From Geodermatophilus sabuli (GTDB lineage Bacteria > Actinomycetota > Actinomycetes > Mycobacteriales > Geodermatophilaceae): a stretch of 64,000 bases of DNA. The translations under genes were made by a program, and so were the position numbers. Shown piece by piece: positions 1-7,989 of this stretch (the first letter of the stretch is position 1; each line of letters begins with the position of its first letter). The stretch is taken from NCBI RefSeq assembly GCF_900215145.1, contig NZ_OBDO01000017.1, positions 1 to 64,000 of the forward strand. The letters run 5' to 3'. The notes beneath the pieces were generated by a model that saw only the letters and a list, made by a program, of their open reading frames with translations, had not been told where the DNA came from and did not search any database.

Positions 1-696
1 GTCGACGACGCCGGCGCCGCGATCCACGCCGCCCAGCAGGCCCTCGGTCATGCCCGGCGGCTGGTGCGCACCGCCCGCACCGCCGACGCCGCCGATGAGG
101 CCGCCTGGGCGGCCAGCCCGGCCGGGCGGGTGGCCGCCGCTCCCGACGCGCTGGCCGCGCTGGCGGCCGCCGCCGACGCCCAGCGCGCCGAACTCGCCCG
201 GCTGCTGGCCACGACCGGCGGTGGTGGGCTGGCCGACCGGCCCCGCCTCGCGCTCACAGACGCGCTCACCGGCGCCCTCGTGGCGCTCACCGACCTGCCC
301 GGGCTGCGGCGCGCTGCGCACTGCGGCGCTCCCGCCTGCCGCCGCCGGCCCCAGACCTGCCCCCACGACCTGACCGGCCGCCCCGGCCTGAGCGCACCCG
401 GGCCCACCGACGGCCACCGCCCCGGCGCCGCCCTGGACCGCTTCGTCCGCGCCCGCGACCGCCGCTGCCGCTTCCCCGGCTGCCGCCGCCGCATCCCCCG
501 CGGCGGCGAACTGGACCACTCCCGGCCCTGGCCCGCCGGACCCACCAGCGCCACCAACCTCACCGGCTACTGCACCCCCGACCACCGCGGCAGACACCAG
601 GCACCGGCCTGGCGACACACCCTCGCCCCCGACGGCACCCTCACCGTCACCACCCCCACCGGCCTGACCGCGACCACCACACCACCGCCGTACTGA
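1..696 (+). CDS. HNH endonuclease, DUF222/DUF13E12-type (5' truncated)
   Basis: The reading frame is open from base 1 to a TGA at 694-696, so only the last 231 residues are present. The C-terminal part (about residues 150-205) carries an HNH nuclease core: a CRFPGC cysteine pair, ELDHSRPW with the first His, an NL segment, and CTPDHRGRHQ with the last His. Upstream is an Ala-rich region as in the DUF222 proteins that occur in many copies in Geodermatophilaceae and other actinobacteria. Family members are often called HNH endonucleases of unknown biological role. The canonical first motif is CDIDH-like and here reads ELDH, keeping the key Asp-His. The family is sure; the function is not. Confidence 0.85.
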   Translation, partial: VDDAGAAIHAAQQALGHARRLVRTARTADAADEAAWAASPAGRVAAAPDALAALAAAADAQRAELARLLATTGGGGLADRPRLALTDALTGALVALTDLPGLRRAAHCGAPACRRRPQTCPHDLTGRPGLSAPGPTDGHRPGAALDRFVRARDRRCRFPGCRRRIPRGGELDHSRPWPAGPTSATNLTGYCTPDHRGRHQAPAWRHTLAPDGTLTVTTPTGLTATTTPPPY

Positions 697-774
697 GATC
701 ACGGCCGGACAGTCAGGCGTCGGCCAGTGCGCAGGGTCGGACCGCACCCGATGGTGCCGACGACGTCCTCGCCA

Positions 775-1051
775 TCAGCGCCAGCAGTAGGAGTCGGAGG
801 ACGCGTCGCCGCTCTGCAGGCGCTCCTGGTGCGGCCGGGCCGCCGGCCAGGGGCGCGCCCGGGGCGCGGGGTGCGCGGTCCGCCGGATGATGTCGCCGAG
901 GTGGACGGAGCCGACCTGTCGGTGACCAGCGGGGTCACCGCGGAGAAGGGCTCGAGCGGCGGCACGTCGTCGGGGTCGGCCCCGGCGCGGCGATCGCCTC
1001 GGCCGCGCTGCGGTAGAAGGTGGGGTCAGGGTCCGTCGGGGAGGCGCTCAT
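775..1051 (-). pseudogene. Relic of selenium-binding protein / methanethiol oxidase
   Basis: Three islands in order on the minus strand match the selenium-binding protein family (SELENBP1-like, methanethiol oxidase). Just after ATG 1051 comes an N-terminus with [16 protein letters not shown] middle piece follows with EPFS, then, in a shifted frame, RQVGSVHLGDIIRRTAHPAP. Last is a C-terminal tail RLQSGDASSDSYC ending at TGA 775-777. Intact members are roughly 450-470 residues; here only about 92 codons remain, and start and stop are not in the same frame. I infer a large internal deletion plus frameshift. Motif matches are from memory of the family, so a search should confirm them. From 1052 to 1207 I see nothing beyond the start-proximal region of the next gene. 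Confidence 0.7.
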
Positions 1052-1207
1052 CATCGGCCTCCGAGGTCGCGATGGGAGACCCGACGATCGCGCCGCCGCT
1101 CGCCCCGGGGGAGGGTATCCGGACCTCCCGACCCGGATGCGCCTGTCCCCGCCGCGCCAACGTCGGTAGCGTGCGCTCCCTGGTCCGGACGGCGCAGGGA
1201 GACGCAC

Positions 1208-1915
1208 GTGCCCCAGACGACGATCCCCGGCGCGCAGAGCGCCCCCGAGCTGCGCGCGCACCTGGGGGTCCCGCCGGTGGGAGAGGGGCCGTGGCCCGGC
1301 GTCGTGGTCGTCCACGAGGCGTTCGGCCTGACCGACGACGTCCGCGCGCACGCCGACCGGCTCGCCGCCGCGGGATACCTCGCCGTCGCCCCGGACCTGT
1401 TCACCGCCGGCGGGCTGCGCTGCCTCAAGCGCACCTTCGGTGACCTCCTCCGGCAGGACGGCCCTGCGCTCGGCGACCTGGAGGCCACCCGCCGGTGGCT
1501 GGCGGAGCGTCCGGACTGCACCGGCCGCATCGGGGTCGTCGGCTTCTGCATGGGCGGTGGCTTCGCGCTGCTGGCCGCGACCCGCGGCTTCGACGTCGCC
1601 GCCCCGAACTACGGACTGCTGCCCAGGGGCGCCGAGCAGGTGCTGGCCGGCGCCTGCCCCGTGGTGGCCAGCTACGGGCGCCGCGACCGGGGGCTGCGCG
1701 GGGCCGCCGAGCGGCTGGAGGGGGTCCTCACCCGGCACGGCGTGCCGCACGACGTGCACGAGTACCCCGACGCCGGTCACTCGTTCATGAACCGGCACAA
1801 CATCGGGCCGTTCGCCGTCCTCGAGCGGGTGGCCGGTCTGAGCTACCACCACCCGTCCGCGGAGGACGCCTGGGCGCGCATCCTGCGCTTCCTGCACCAG
1901 CACCTGCGCAGTTGA
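1208..1915 (+). CDS. Dienelactone hydrolase family protein
   Basis: An alpha/beta hydrolase of 235 residues, the usual length for dienelactone hydrolases. The family motifs are present: HEAFG with Glu37, the nucleophile elbow GFCMGG with Cys114, Asp160 in YGRRD, and His191 in DAGHSF, which together make the Cys-Asp-His triad. Known members hydrolyse 4-carboxymethylenebut-2-en-4-olide in chlorocatechol or hydroxyquinol catabolism, but many homologues have other or unknown esters. It starts at GTG 1208 with a purine-rich AGGGAGA about six bases upstream. It stands alone, convergent to the quinate/shikimate genes, so the substrate cannot be read from context. Confidence 0.88.
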   Translation: MPQTTIPGAQSAPELRAHLGVPPVGEGPWPGVVVVHEAFGLTDDVRAHADRLAAAGYLAVAPDLFTAGGLRCLKRTFGDLLRQDGPALGDLEATRRWLAERPDCTGRIGVVGFCMGGGFALLAATRGFDVAAPNYGLLPRGAEQVLAGACPVVASYGRRDRGLRGAAERLEGVLTRHGVPHDVHEYPDAGHSFMNRHNIGPFAVLERVAGLSYHHPSAEDAWARILRFLHQHLRS

Positions 1916-1946
1916 CCTGCACGGCTGCGCCGCCCGGTCCGGCGAC

Positions 1947-3860
1947 TCAGCCGCCCGCGGGGAGGAGGGCGGCCTGCCGCAGCCGGCGGTGGGCGGCCAT
2001 CCGGACGGGCGCGTCGGTGGAGCCGTAGCCGTCGTAGCCGTCCAGTCGCTGCACCACCTCGAAGAACACCCGGTCGCCGAGCACCTCGGTGACCAGGTGC
2101 AGGTAGCTCCCGGACGCGTCCTCCTCGTACAGCAGCCCGTGCTCCCGGATCGCGGCGAGCAGCTCCGGGCCGAGGTCGAGGCGGGCGTCGAGGTCGTCGG
2201 CGTAGTTGGCCGGCACGGGCAGCAGGGGAGCGCCGGCCGCCCGCAGCGCCCGCGCCGTGGTGACGATGTCGTCGGTGGCGAAGGCGACGTACTGCGGCTC
2301 GGGGACGCCGGGGGCCCAGCCACCGCGTCGCAGGGTCGAGGCGCTCAGGGCCAGCCGCACCGCGCGATCCGCCCCGGTCACCGCCCGGGTGCGCACCAGG
2401 CCGAAGGGCGCGGCCAGCTCGGTGACCTCCTGCGGCTCCAGGCCCAGCACCGCCCGGTAGAACAGGCCGGCCTCGTCGAAGGCGTCGAAGGGCTGGGCCA
2501 GCCCCACGTGGTCCACCCGCGTGATCCCCCTGCCCGTGTCGGCGGTCGTGCCGGTCGGCAGGAAGTCGGCCGGCCAGCCGTCGGGGACGGTCCGGGTGAA
2601 GAAGACCTGCGTGCCGTCCGGGGCGGCCACCGCCGACAGCTCGGCTTCGGCCGCGCCTCGGGTCCGGGGGAGCACCGGGGCGCTCATGGCCTCGGCCCGT
2701 GCCGCCGAGCGGCCCGGGTCGGCGCTCTCCAGGCCCAGGGCCGCGACGGCGGCGACGCCCGTGGCGCCGGGCCGCACGACCGAGGCGTTGACCAGGACCC
2801 GCGCCCGGCCCTGCTCCCACAGCTGCACGGGCTTGGAGCGGTGCTGGCCGGTGTGGGTGAATCCCAGCGCGCCGAGCACCCCGGCGACCCGCGGACCGGA
2901 GACGCCGTCGACCTCCAGCTCGGTGAACGACCAGCCGGACAGCGCCGGCGCGGACGGGGCCGTGGGCAGGGGGGCGGGGAGACCGATCGCGGGACGGCGC
3001 AGCGCCAGCGCCTCCTCCAGCCACTGCAGCGAGCGCATCGCGTCGACCGCCGTCCGGGAGGGGTCGGACTGCCGGTAGACGTCGTTGAAGACCTCGAGGG
3101 ACAGCGGGCCGGTGTAGCCGGCGGCCAGCACCGCGTCCAGGAAGCCCGGCAGGTCGAAGGCGCCCTGGCCGGGGAAGAGCCGGTGGTGGCGACTCCACTG
3201 CAGGACGTCCATGCGCAGGGCGGGCGCGTCGGCCAGCTGCAGGAAGAACAGCTTGTCGCCGGGCACCTGCGCGAAACCGGCCGGGTCCCCGCCGCGGGAG
3301 AGGACGTGGAAGCTGTCCAGGCACAGCCCGAGCGCGGGGGAGTCCGCGCGGCGGACGGCGTCCCAGGACCGCTCCCATGTGGAGACGTGGGTGCCCCAGG
3401 CCAGCGCCTCGTACGCGATGCGCAGACCGCGCTCGCCGGCGCGGGCGGCCGCGGTGGCCAGCTGCTCGGCGAGCCGGTCGGTGTCGTCGACCGCGTCGGG
3501 GGCCACCGACGAGCAGACCAGCACGGTGTCGACGCCGAGGGCGGCCATGACGTCGAACTTGCGCTCGGCGCGGCGCAGGTTGCGGGCGAAGCGCGCCGGG
3601 TCGGTGGAGTCCAGGTCGCGGAAGGGCTGGTACAGGTCGATCGACAGGCCGAGGTCGGCGCAGCGGGTGGCGAGCTCGGCCGGCGACCAGGGGGCGGCGA
3701 CCAGGTCGGGCTCGAAGACCTCGACGCCGTCGAAGCCGGCGGCCGCCGCCGCGGTGAGCTTGTCCTCGAGGGTGCCTGACAGGCAGACCGTGGCGATCGC
3801 CCGCCGGCCCCGCTCCGAGCGGCGCGGAGGGCGGGGCCCGCCGTCAGCTGATGCGGACAT
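1947..3860 (-). CDS. qsuB: Two-domain 3-dehydroshikimate dehydratase (QsuB/QuiC1 type)
   Basis: 637 residues. Residues about 20-290 form a sugar-phosphate-isomerase-like TIM barrel with YEALAWG, CLDSFHVLSRGG, RHHRLFPGQG and LEVFND, typical of AsbF/QsuB 3-dehydroshikimate dehydratases, which make protocatechuate. Residues about 320-630 resemble 4-hydroxyphenylpyruvate dioxygenase (VOC fold: RVDHVGLAQP, FFEVVQRLDGYDGYG). This matches the two-domain architecture of Corynebacterium QsuB. In the dioxygenase-like half the second metal position, normally QH in HPPD, reads QYVAFATDD, so that ligand appears lost. The start ATG 3860 lies inside the upstream dehydrogenase gene (17-base overlap), implying translational coupling; conserved sequence begins near residue 19, so a later start is possible. 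Confidence 0.9.
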   Translation of the reverse strand: MSASADGGPRPPRRSERGRRAIATVCLSGTLEDKLTAAAAAGFDGVEVFEPDLVAAPWSPAELATRCADLGLSIDLYQPFRDLDSTDPARFARNLRRAERKFDVMAALGVDTVLVCSSVAPDAVDDTDRLAEQLATAAARAGERGLRIAYEALAWGTHVSTWERSWDAVRRADSPALGLCLDSFHVLSRGGDPAGFAQVPGDKLFFLQLADAPALRMDVLQWSRHHRLFPGQGAFDLPGFLDAVLAAGYTGPLSLEVFNDVYRQSDPSRTAVDAMRSLQWLEEALALRRPAIGLPAPLPTAPSAPALSGWSFTELEVDGVSGPRVAGVLGALGFTHTGQHRSKPVQLWEQGRARVLVNASVVRPGATGVAAVAALGLESADPGRSAARAEAMSAPVLPRTRGAAEAELSAVAAPDGTQVFFTRTVPDGWPADFLPTGTTADTGRGITRVDHVGLAQPFDAFDEAGLFYRAVLGLEPQEVTELAAPFGLVRTRAVTGADRAVRLALSASTLRRGGWAPGVPEPQYVAFATDDIVTTARALRAAGAPLLPVPANYADDLDARLDLGPELLAAIREHGLLYEEDASGSYLHLVTEVLGDRVFFEVVQRLDGYDGYGSTDAPVRMAAHRRLRQAALLPAGG

Positions 3861-4755
3861 CGGGACCCGGTCCGGCGACCAGCTCGGTGAAGTGGGCCAG
3901 CATGCGCTCGGCGTCCGGCTCCACCCCGGTGAACAGCCGGAAGGCGTCGACGGCCTGGAAGACCGCCATGCCGCCGCCGTCGAGCACGCGGCAGCCGAGG
4001 CGGCGGGCGGTGCGGACCAGCTCGGTCTCCAGGGGGCGGTAGACGATGTCGGCGACCCACAGGTCCGGGCGCAGCAGCGCGGCGTCGACCGGCAGGCCGG
4101 GGTGCGCGGCCATCCCGGTGGGGGTGGCGTGGACGAGTCCGTCGGCCTCGCGGAGCGTCGCGTCGAGGGTCGCCGGGGCGGCGCCGGTGGCGCGGTCGGC
4201 GCCGAAGCGGTCGCCCAGGGCGCCGGCGAGCTCGCCGGCCCGCGCGGCGTCGACGTCGACGATGGTGAGCCGGCGGGTGCCCAGGGTCAGCAGCGCGTGC
4301 GCCACCGCTGCGCCGGCGCCGCCCGCCCCGAGCAGCACGACCCGGTCGAGCGCGGCGTCGGGCAGGCCACGGTCGAAGGCCCGGGCGAAGCCCGACCAGT
4401 CGGTGTTGTGCCCGACCGCCCGGCCGTCCCGGAAGACGACGGTGTTGACCGCGCCCAGCGCCTCGGCGTCGGGGGAGAGCTCGTCCAGGTGTGGCAGGAC
4501 CAGCTGCTTGCACGGGTGGGTGACGTTGAGACCGTCGTAGCCGACCAGCCGGGCCGCGGCGAGGACGTCCCCGACGGCGGTGGCCGGCTGCCCCATGACG
4601 TCGAGGTCCAGGCGCCGGTAGAGGTACCGGAGACCGAGCTCGTCGGCCTCCCGCTCGTGCATCGGCGGGGTCAGCGAGGGGCCGATGCCGGTGCCGACCA
4701 GTCCGACGAGGACGCCGGGACGGTCGGCGGGGACGGGGAGCGCGTTCTCGGTCAG
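3844..4755 (-). CDS. qsuD: Quinate/shikimate dehydrogenase (AroE/QsuD family)
   Basis: About 303 residues. Substrate-site motif GPSLTPPMHE, catalytic Lys in NVTHPCKQ, Asp in GHNTDWSGF, and a Rossmann loop GAGGAGAAV identify the shikimate dehydrogenase family. The NVTHPCKQ form, instead of the usual NVTxPHK, and linkage to qsuB favour the catabolic quinate/shikimate dehydrogenase over biosynthetic AroE. It would oxidise shikimate or quinate to the 3-dehydro acids. No ATG, GTG or TTG lies just upstream of the conserved N-terminus. A CTG at 4755-4753 preceded by GGGAGG with six-base spacing is the best start; the TTG near 4857 belongs to the promoter. It is first gene of the operon with qsuB, read from the promoter and operator at 4829-4857. 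Confidence 0.85.
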   Translation of the reverse strand: MTENALPVPADRPGVLVGLVGTGIGPSLTPPMHEREADELGLRYLYRRLDLDVMGQPATAVGDVLAAARLVGYDGLNVTHPCKQLVLPHLDELSPDAEALGAVNTVVFRDGRAVGHNTDWSGFARAFDRGLPDAALDRVVLLGAGGAGAAVAHALLTLGTRRLTIVDVDAARAGELAGALGDRFGADRATGAAPATLDATLREADGLVHATPTGMAAHPGLPVDAALLRPDLWVADIVYRPLETELVRTARRLGCRVLDGGGMAVFQAVDAFRLFTGVEPDAERMLAHFTELVAGPGPDVRIS

Positions 4756-4828
4756 GGGGTGCCTCCCGGCGTTCGAGCTCGGAGGGACAGCGCTGGACGG
4801 GTGTGACCCGGTGCACCATCCCCGTGCC

Positions 4829-4857
4829 AGTCTGAAACACTCTGCAACCGGTGTCAA
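4829..4857 (-). promoter_or_regulatory. Promoter of the qsuD-qsuB operon
   Basis: On the minus strand a perfect -35 TTGACA (4857-4852) is followed after 17 bases by CAGACT (4834-4829) as a weak -10. It is oriented toward the dehydrogenase start at 4755. The operator at 4843-4856 covers the -35 box and most of the spacer, the expected place for a repressor. Confidence 0.6.
4843..4856. promoter_or_regulatory. LacI-type operator, site 1
   Basis: TGCAACCGGTGTCA matches the perfect palindrome TGCAACCGGTTGCA at 9441-9454 in 12 of 14 positions and has the central CG dinucleotide typical of LacI-family operators. It overlaps the -35 region of the qsuD promoter. The likely binder is the LacI protein at 6893-7870 (inference). 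Confidence 0.65.
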
Positions 4858-4897
4858 CGGACGTGCTCCACCGAAGTCCTGCGTGGGCGCGAGCGCG

Positions 4898-4927
4898 TTG
4901 ACAGTCGGATGACACCGGTTGCATAGT
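4898..4927 (+). promoter_or_regulatory. Promoter of the tandem esterase / LacI genes
   Basis: TTGACA (4898-4903), an 18-base spacer and CATAGT (4922-4927) form a plausible sigma70-like promoter. It reads toward the GTG at 5002. It is back to back with the qsuD promoter, and the second operator lies in its spacer and overlaps the -10. Confidence 0.6.
4910..4923. promoter_or_regulatory. LacI-type operator, site 2
   Basis: TGACACCGGTTGCA is the reverse complement of site 1 and again 12 of 14 matches to the perfect site at 9441. It lies between -35 and -10 of the rightward promoter. Its centre is 67 bp from that of site 1, so one repressor could control both promoters. Confidence 0.65.
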
Positions 4928-5001
4928 CGGCTTCCCGTCCGCCGGCCGTACCCGCGCCGGTGCCCCACCCCAGGGCCCCGCAACAGCCTCCAGGAGTCCC
5001 C

Positions 5002-6846
5002 GTGCCCGAGCCCGCCGACCTGCTCGACGTCGCCCGACCCGAGCCGGGTCCGCTCTCCGACGGCACGGCCGCCTTCCCGTTCGCGCCGCCCGTGCGCGGC
5101 GGCGACGGCGAGCTGCGCTGGGAGGCCCTCGTCTACGCCGTCGAGCCGGGCTACCGGCCGCTGATGCTGGACCTGTGGGTCCCCGAGGAGCGGCCGGCCG
5201 AGGGCGCCCCGGTGGTCGTGTGGGTGCACGGCGGCGGCTGGGTGCACGGCTCGCGCCGGCGCCGGGCGCCTCACCTGCACCAGAACCGCGTGGTCGAGCG
5301 GATCGTGGCCGCGGGCTTCGCCGTCGCACTGGTGGACTACCGGCTGGCCGCCGAGGCGCCGTTCCCGGCCGGGGTGCTCGACGTGCAGGCCGCCGTCCGG
5401 TGGCTGCGCGCCCAGGCCGACGTGTTCGGCCTCGACGGCTCCCGCGTCGCGCTCTGGGGCGAGTCGGCCGGCGCGCACCTGTCCCTCCTGGCCGGGTTGT
5501 GCCGCCGCCTGGAGGCCGAGCCGCCGGTCGGTGAGGCGACCGACGTCTCCGCCGAGGTGCAGGCCGTCGTCGACTGGTACGGCCCGTCCGACTTCGCCGC
5601 GATGTCCTCGCCGGTGGACGCCGAGTCGGAGGAGCTGGGGGAGGGGGATCCGTTCGCGATCCTGCTGCGCGACACCACCTGGTCCCGCGACGAGCTCTCG
5701 CCCGTCCGGTACGTCCGTCCCGACGGCCCGGCGGTGTTCGTCGCGCACGGCGAGGACGACCAGCTGGTCCCGGTCGAGCAGAGCCGCCTGCTGGCCGAGG
5801 CGCTGGTCGAGGCCCGTGTCGACACCGAGTACCTGGAGACCGCCGGGGACCACGTGTTCGTCGGCGCGACGGTCGTCCCCGAGGTCACCGACCGCTCGAT
5901 CGCCTTCCTGTGCCGGGTGCTCGCCGGGCGCCGGCTCGGCGACCCGCGGCCGCTGGACCCGCACACCGCCGACCTGGAGGAGCGGATGGCCGCCACCGGC
6001 ATGTGGCCGCTGCTGGACGCCCCGGCCCCGGTCGCCCGCGAGCGCGGGGTGGTCATGCGGCGCGACTTCTACCCGCCGCGGCCCTTCCCCGTGGCGTCGG
6101 TGACCGACGGCGTCCTCCCGGGGCCGGCCGGCGACGTCCGCATCCGCGTACAGCGGCCGGAGCAGCCGACCGACGTCACGGTGCTCTACGTCCACGGCGG
6201 CGGGTGGGTGATCGGCGACCTCGCCTCCCACCAGGGCAGCGCGGCGCGCCTGGCGGCGACCGCCGGGGCCGTCGTCGTCCAGGTGGACTACCGGCTCGCG
6301 CCCGAGGACCCGTACCCGGCCGGCCTGGACGACTGCCGCGCCGCCGCCGCGTGGGTGCTCGAGCACATCGACGAGTTCGGCGGGGACCCCGCTCGCCTCG
6401 TGATCGCCGGCGACAGCGCCGGCGGCAACCTGGCCGCGGTGCTCACCCAGGAGCTCGTCGACCGGGGCACCCCGGTGGCTGCGCTGTTCCTCATATACCC
6501 GGGCACAGACCTGCGTGGGGAGGCCAGCGCCGACGTCCGCCTGCAGTACCTGGGACCGGATGCCGACGGGTTGGCCGGTGATCCGCGGGTCTCGCCCGTC
6601 CTCGCCCCGACCCTGGCCGCCCTGCCGCCGACCGTCATCGGCATCGGCGCCCACGACTTCCTGTACGCCGACACAGTCGAGTACGCCGCTGCACTGCGCG
6701 CCGCCGGTGTCGCGGTCGTCCTGCGGGAGTTCCCGACGTTGAACCACGGGTTCTTCAGCTACGGCTCGGTCTCCCCGGCCGCGGAGGCCGCCGCGGACCT
6801 CATGTGCCGCGACCTGCACCGGTTGCTGCACCGCGCCACGGCATGA
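5002..6846 (+). CDS. Tandem alpha/beta hydrolase (two esterase domains in one chain)
   Basis: 614 residues made of two complete carboxylesterase/HSL-like units. Unit 1 (about 1-310) has the oxyanion motif HGGGW near residue 76, nucleophile elbow GESAG near 153-157 and a His in GDHVF near 284. Unit 2 (about 350-610) has HGGGW near 398, GDSAGG near 470 and a His in LNHGF near 582. Both triads look intact. The start GTG 5002 has CAGGAG five bases upstream. It is divergent from qsuD-qsuB, with a LacI gene directly downstream, and is controlled by a site shared with the quinate/shikimate genes. I infer a role in releasing quinate or shikimate from plant esters such as chlorogenate-like compounds; no substrate is proven. 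Confidence 0.85.
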   Translation: MPEPADLLDVARPEPGPLSDGTAAFPFAPPVRGGDGELRWEALVYAVEPGYRPLMLDLWVPEERPAEGAPVVVWVHGGGWVHGSRRRRAPHLHQNRVVERIVAAGFAVALVDYRLAAEAPFPAGVLDVQAAVRWLRAQADVFGLDGSRVALWGESAGAHLSLLAGLCRRLEAEPPVGEATDVSAEVQAVVDWYGPSDFAAMSSPVDAESEELGEGDPFAILLRDTTWSRDELSPVRYVRPDGPAVFVAHGEDDQLVPVEQSRLLAEALVEARVDTEYLETAGDHVFVGATVVPEVTDRSIAFLCRVLAGRRLGDPRPLDPHTADLEERMAATGMWPLLDAPAPVARERGVVMRRDFYPPRPFPVASVTDGVLPGPAGDVRIRVQRPEQPTDVTVLYVHGGGWVIGDLASHQGSAARLAATAGAVVVQVDYRLAPEDPYPAGLDDCRAAAAWVLEHIDEFGGDPARLVIAGDSAGGNLAAVLTQELVDRGTPVAALFLIYPGTDLRGEASADVRLQYLGPDADGLAGDPRVSPVLAPTLAALPPTVIGIGAHDFLYADTVEYAAALRAAGVAVVLREFPTLNHGFFSYGSVSPAAEAAADLMCRDLHRLLHRATA

Positions 6847-6892
6847 TCGGTGTCGCGGCGCCGCCCGGCGCCGGCGGCGGACGGGAGCAGGC

Positions 6893-7870
6893 GTGACGAA
6901 CATCCGGACGGTCGCGGCCCGTGCGGGGGTCTCGCCCTCGACGGTGTCGCGGGCCTTCGCCCGCCCCGAGGTGGTCGCGGAGGAGGCCCGCCGGCGGGTG
7001 TTCGCCGCCGCGGCCGAACTCGGCTACCAGCCCAACCCCGTCGCCCGCAGCCTGGCCATGGGTCGCACCGGCAACCTCGGCGTGATCGTCCCCGACATCG
7101 CCAACCCGTTCTTCACCCCGCTCATCAAGGAGGTGCAGCGGGAGGCGCGGCGGCGGGAGCGGTCGCTGTTCGTCGCCGACTCCGACGAGCACGTGCGCCA
7201 GGAGCTCGAGGTCGCCCTCGCCATGGCCCGCCAGGTGGACGGGCTGGTGCTCGCCTCCTCCCGGCTGCCCGAGGAGGACATCCGGGCCGTCGCCGCGCTG
7301 ACCCCGGTGGTCACGGTCAGCCGCGTGCTGGACGGCGTCCCCGCGGTCGCGACCCCCAGCGACCGGGGCATCGGCCAGGCCGTCGAGCACCTGCTCGCGC
7401 TGGGGCACCGGCGGCTGGCCTACCTCGGCGGGCCGGAGGAGTCCTACGTGACCCCCGAACGGCACGGTGCGCTGCACGACGCCGCAGCCCGCGGTGGCCT
7501 GGAGGTCGTCGACCTCGGCCACTTCCAGCCCCGGTACGAGCCGGGCGTCCGGGCGGCGGACCTGGTGCTGGCCGAGGACGTCACCGCGGTGCTGGCCTAC
7601 AACGACCAGATCGCCCTCGGGGTGGTCAACCGGCTCACCGAGCGCGGCGTGCGCGTCCCCGAGGAGATCAGCGTGGTCGGCGTGGACGACACCTGGATCG
7701 CCGGGCTCACCCGGCCGGCGCTGACCTCGGTGCGCGTTCCGGTCGGCCGGGCCGGGGCGGTCGCCGTCCGTATGCTCGCCGACCCGGCGCCCGGCGATGG
7801 GCACGCGGCCCGGGAGAGCCTGGCCACGGAGCTCATCGTCCGCGCGTCCACCGGACCCGCCCCGCGCTGA
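6893..7870 (+). CDS. LacI-family transcriptional regulator of the quinate/shikimate island
   Basis: 325 residues: an N-terminal LacI helix-turn-helix (TVAARAGVSPSTVSRAF) and hinge followed by a periplasmic-binding-protein-like sensor domain (VIVPDIANPFFTPL, LGHRRLAYLGGP, VVGVDDTWIAG). It starts at GTG 6893 with GGGAGCAGG upstream, 46 bases after the esterase, so the two are probably co-transcribed. Three copies of a TGCAACCGGTTGCA-like site lie upstream of the esterase, qsuD and transporter genes, and this is the only LacI gene in that block. Quinate pathways in corynebacteria use a LysR regulator (QsuR), so a LacI controller would differ. The effector is unknown, plausibly quinate, shikimate or an ester. 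Confidence 0.88.
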   Translation: MTNIRTVAARAGVSPSTVSRAFARPEVVAEEARRRVFAAAAELGYQPNPVARSLAMGRTGNLGVIVPDIANPFFTPLIKEVQREARRRERSLFVADSDEHVRQELEVALAMARQVDGLVLASSRLPEEDIRAVAALTPVVTVSRVLDGVPAVATPSDRGIGQAVEHLLALGHRRLAYLGGPEESYVTPERHGALHDAAARGGLEVVDLGHFQPRYEPGVRAADLVLAEDVTAVLAYNDQIALGVVNRLTERGVRVPEEISVVGVDDTWIAGLTRPALTSVRVPVGRAGAVAVRMLADPAPGDGHAARESLATELIVRASTGPAPR

Positions 7871-7937
7871 CCCGGGAGTCGACGGTCCGCCGCCCCGGAG
7901 GGGGTGGCGGAGCGTTCGCGTGTGCGGCCGTGGACGA

Positions 7938-7978
7938 CGGAGCGGGCGCCCCCGGGTGCACCGGGGACGCCCGCTCCG
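7938..7978. terminator. Bidirectional terminator-like hairpin
   Basis: An 11-bp perfect stem, CGGAGCGGGCG with CGCCCGCTCCG, closes a further CCCCGG/CCGGGG inner stem. It sits between the convergent LacI (ends 7870) and transporter (ends 7990) genes. There is no T-tract, as is common in high-GC actinobacteria. Confidence 0.6.
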
Positions 7979-7989
7979 CGGGGTGGGGA

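Noticed and set aside
1989-3779. Long plus-strand open frame opposite qsuB
   Set aside because: A GC-rich antisense shadow: low-complexity Gly/Arg/Val-rich translation with no family motifs, while the minus strand encodes a clear two-domain enzyme.
3844-4755. Reading this gene as the biosynthetic AroE of the chorismate pathway
   Set aside because: The NVTHPCKQ motif form, overlap with the dehydroshikimate dehydratase and shared operator point to a catabolic enzyme.
4852-4860. TTG near 4857 as start of the quinate/shikimate dehydrogenase
   Set aside because: It is part of a perfect TTGACA -35 box and lies inside the operator region; it would add about 34 unconserved residues.
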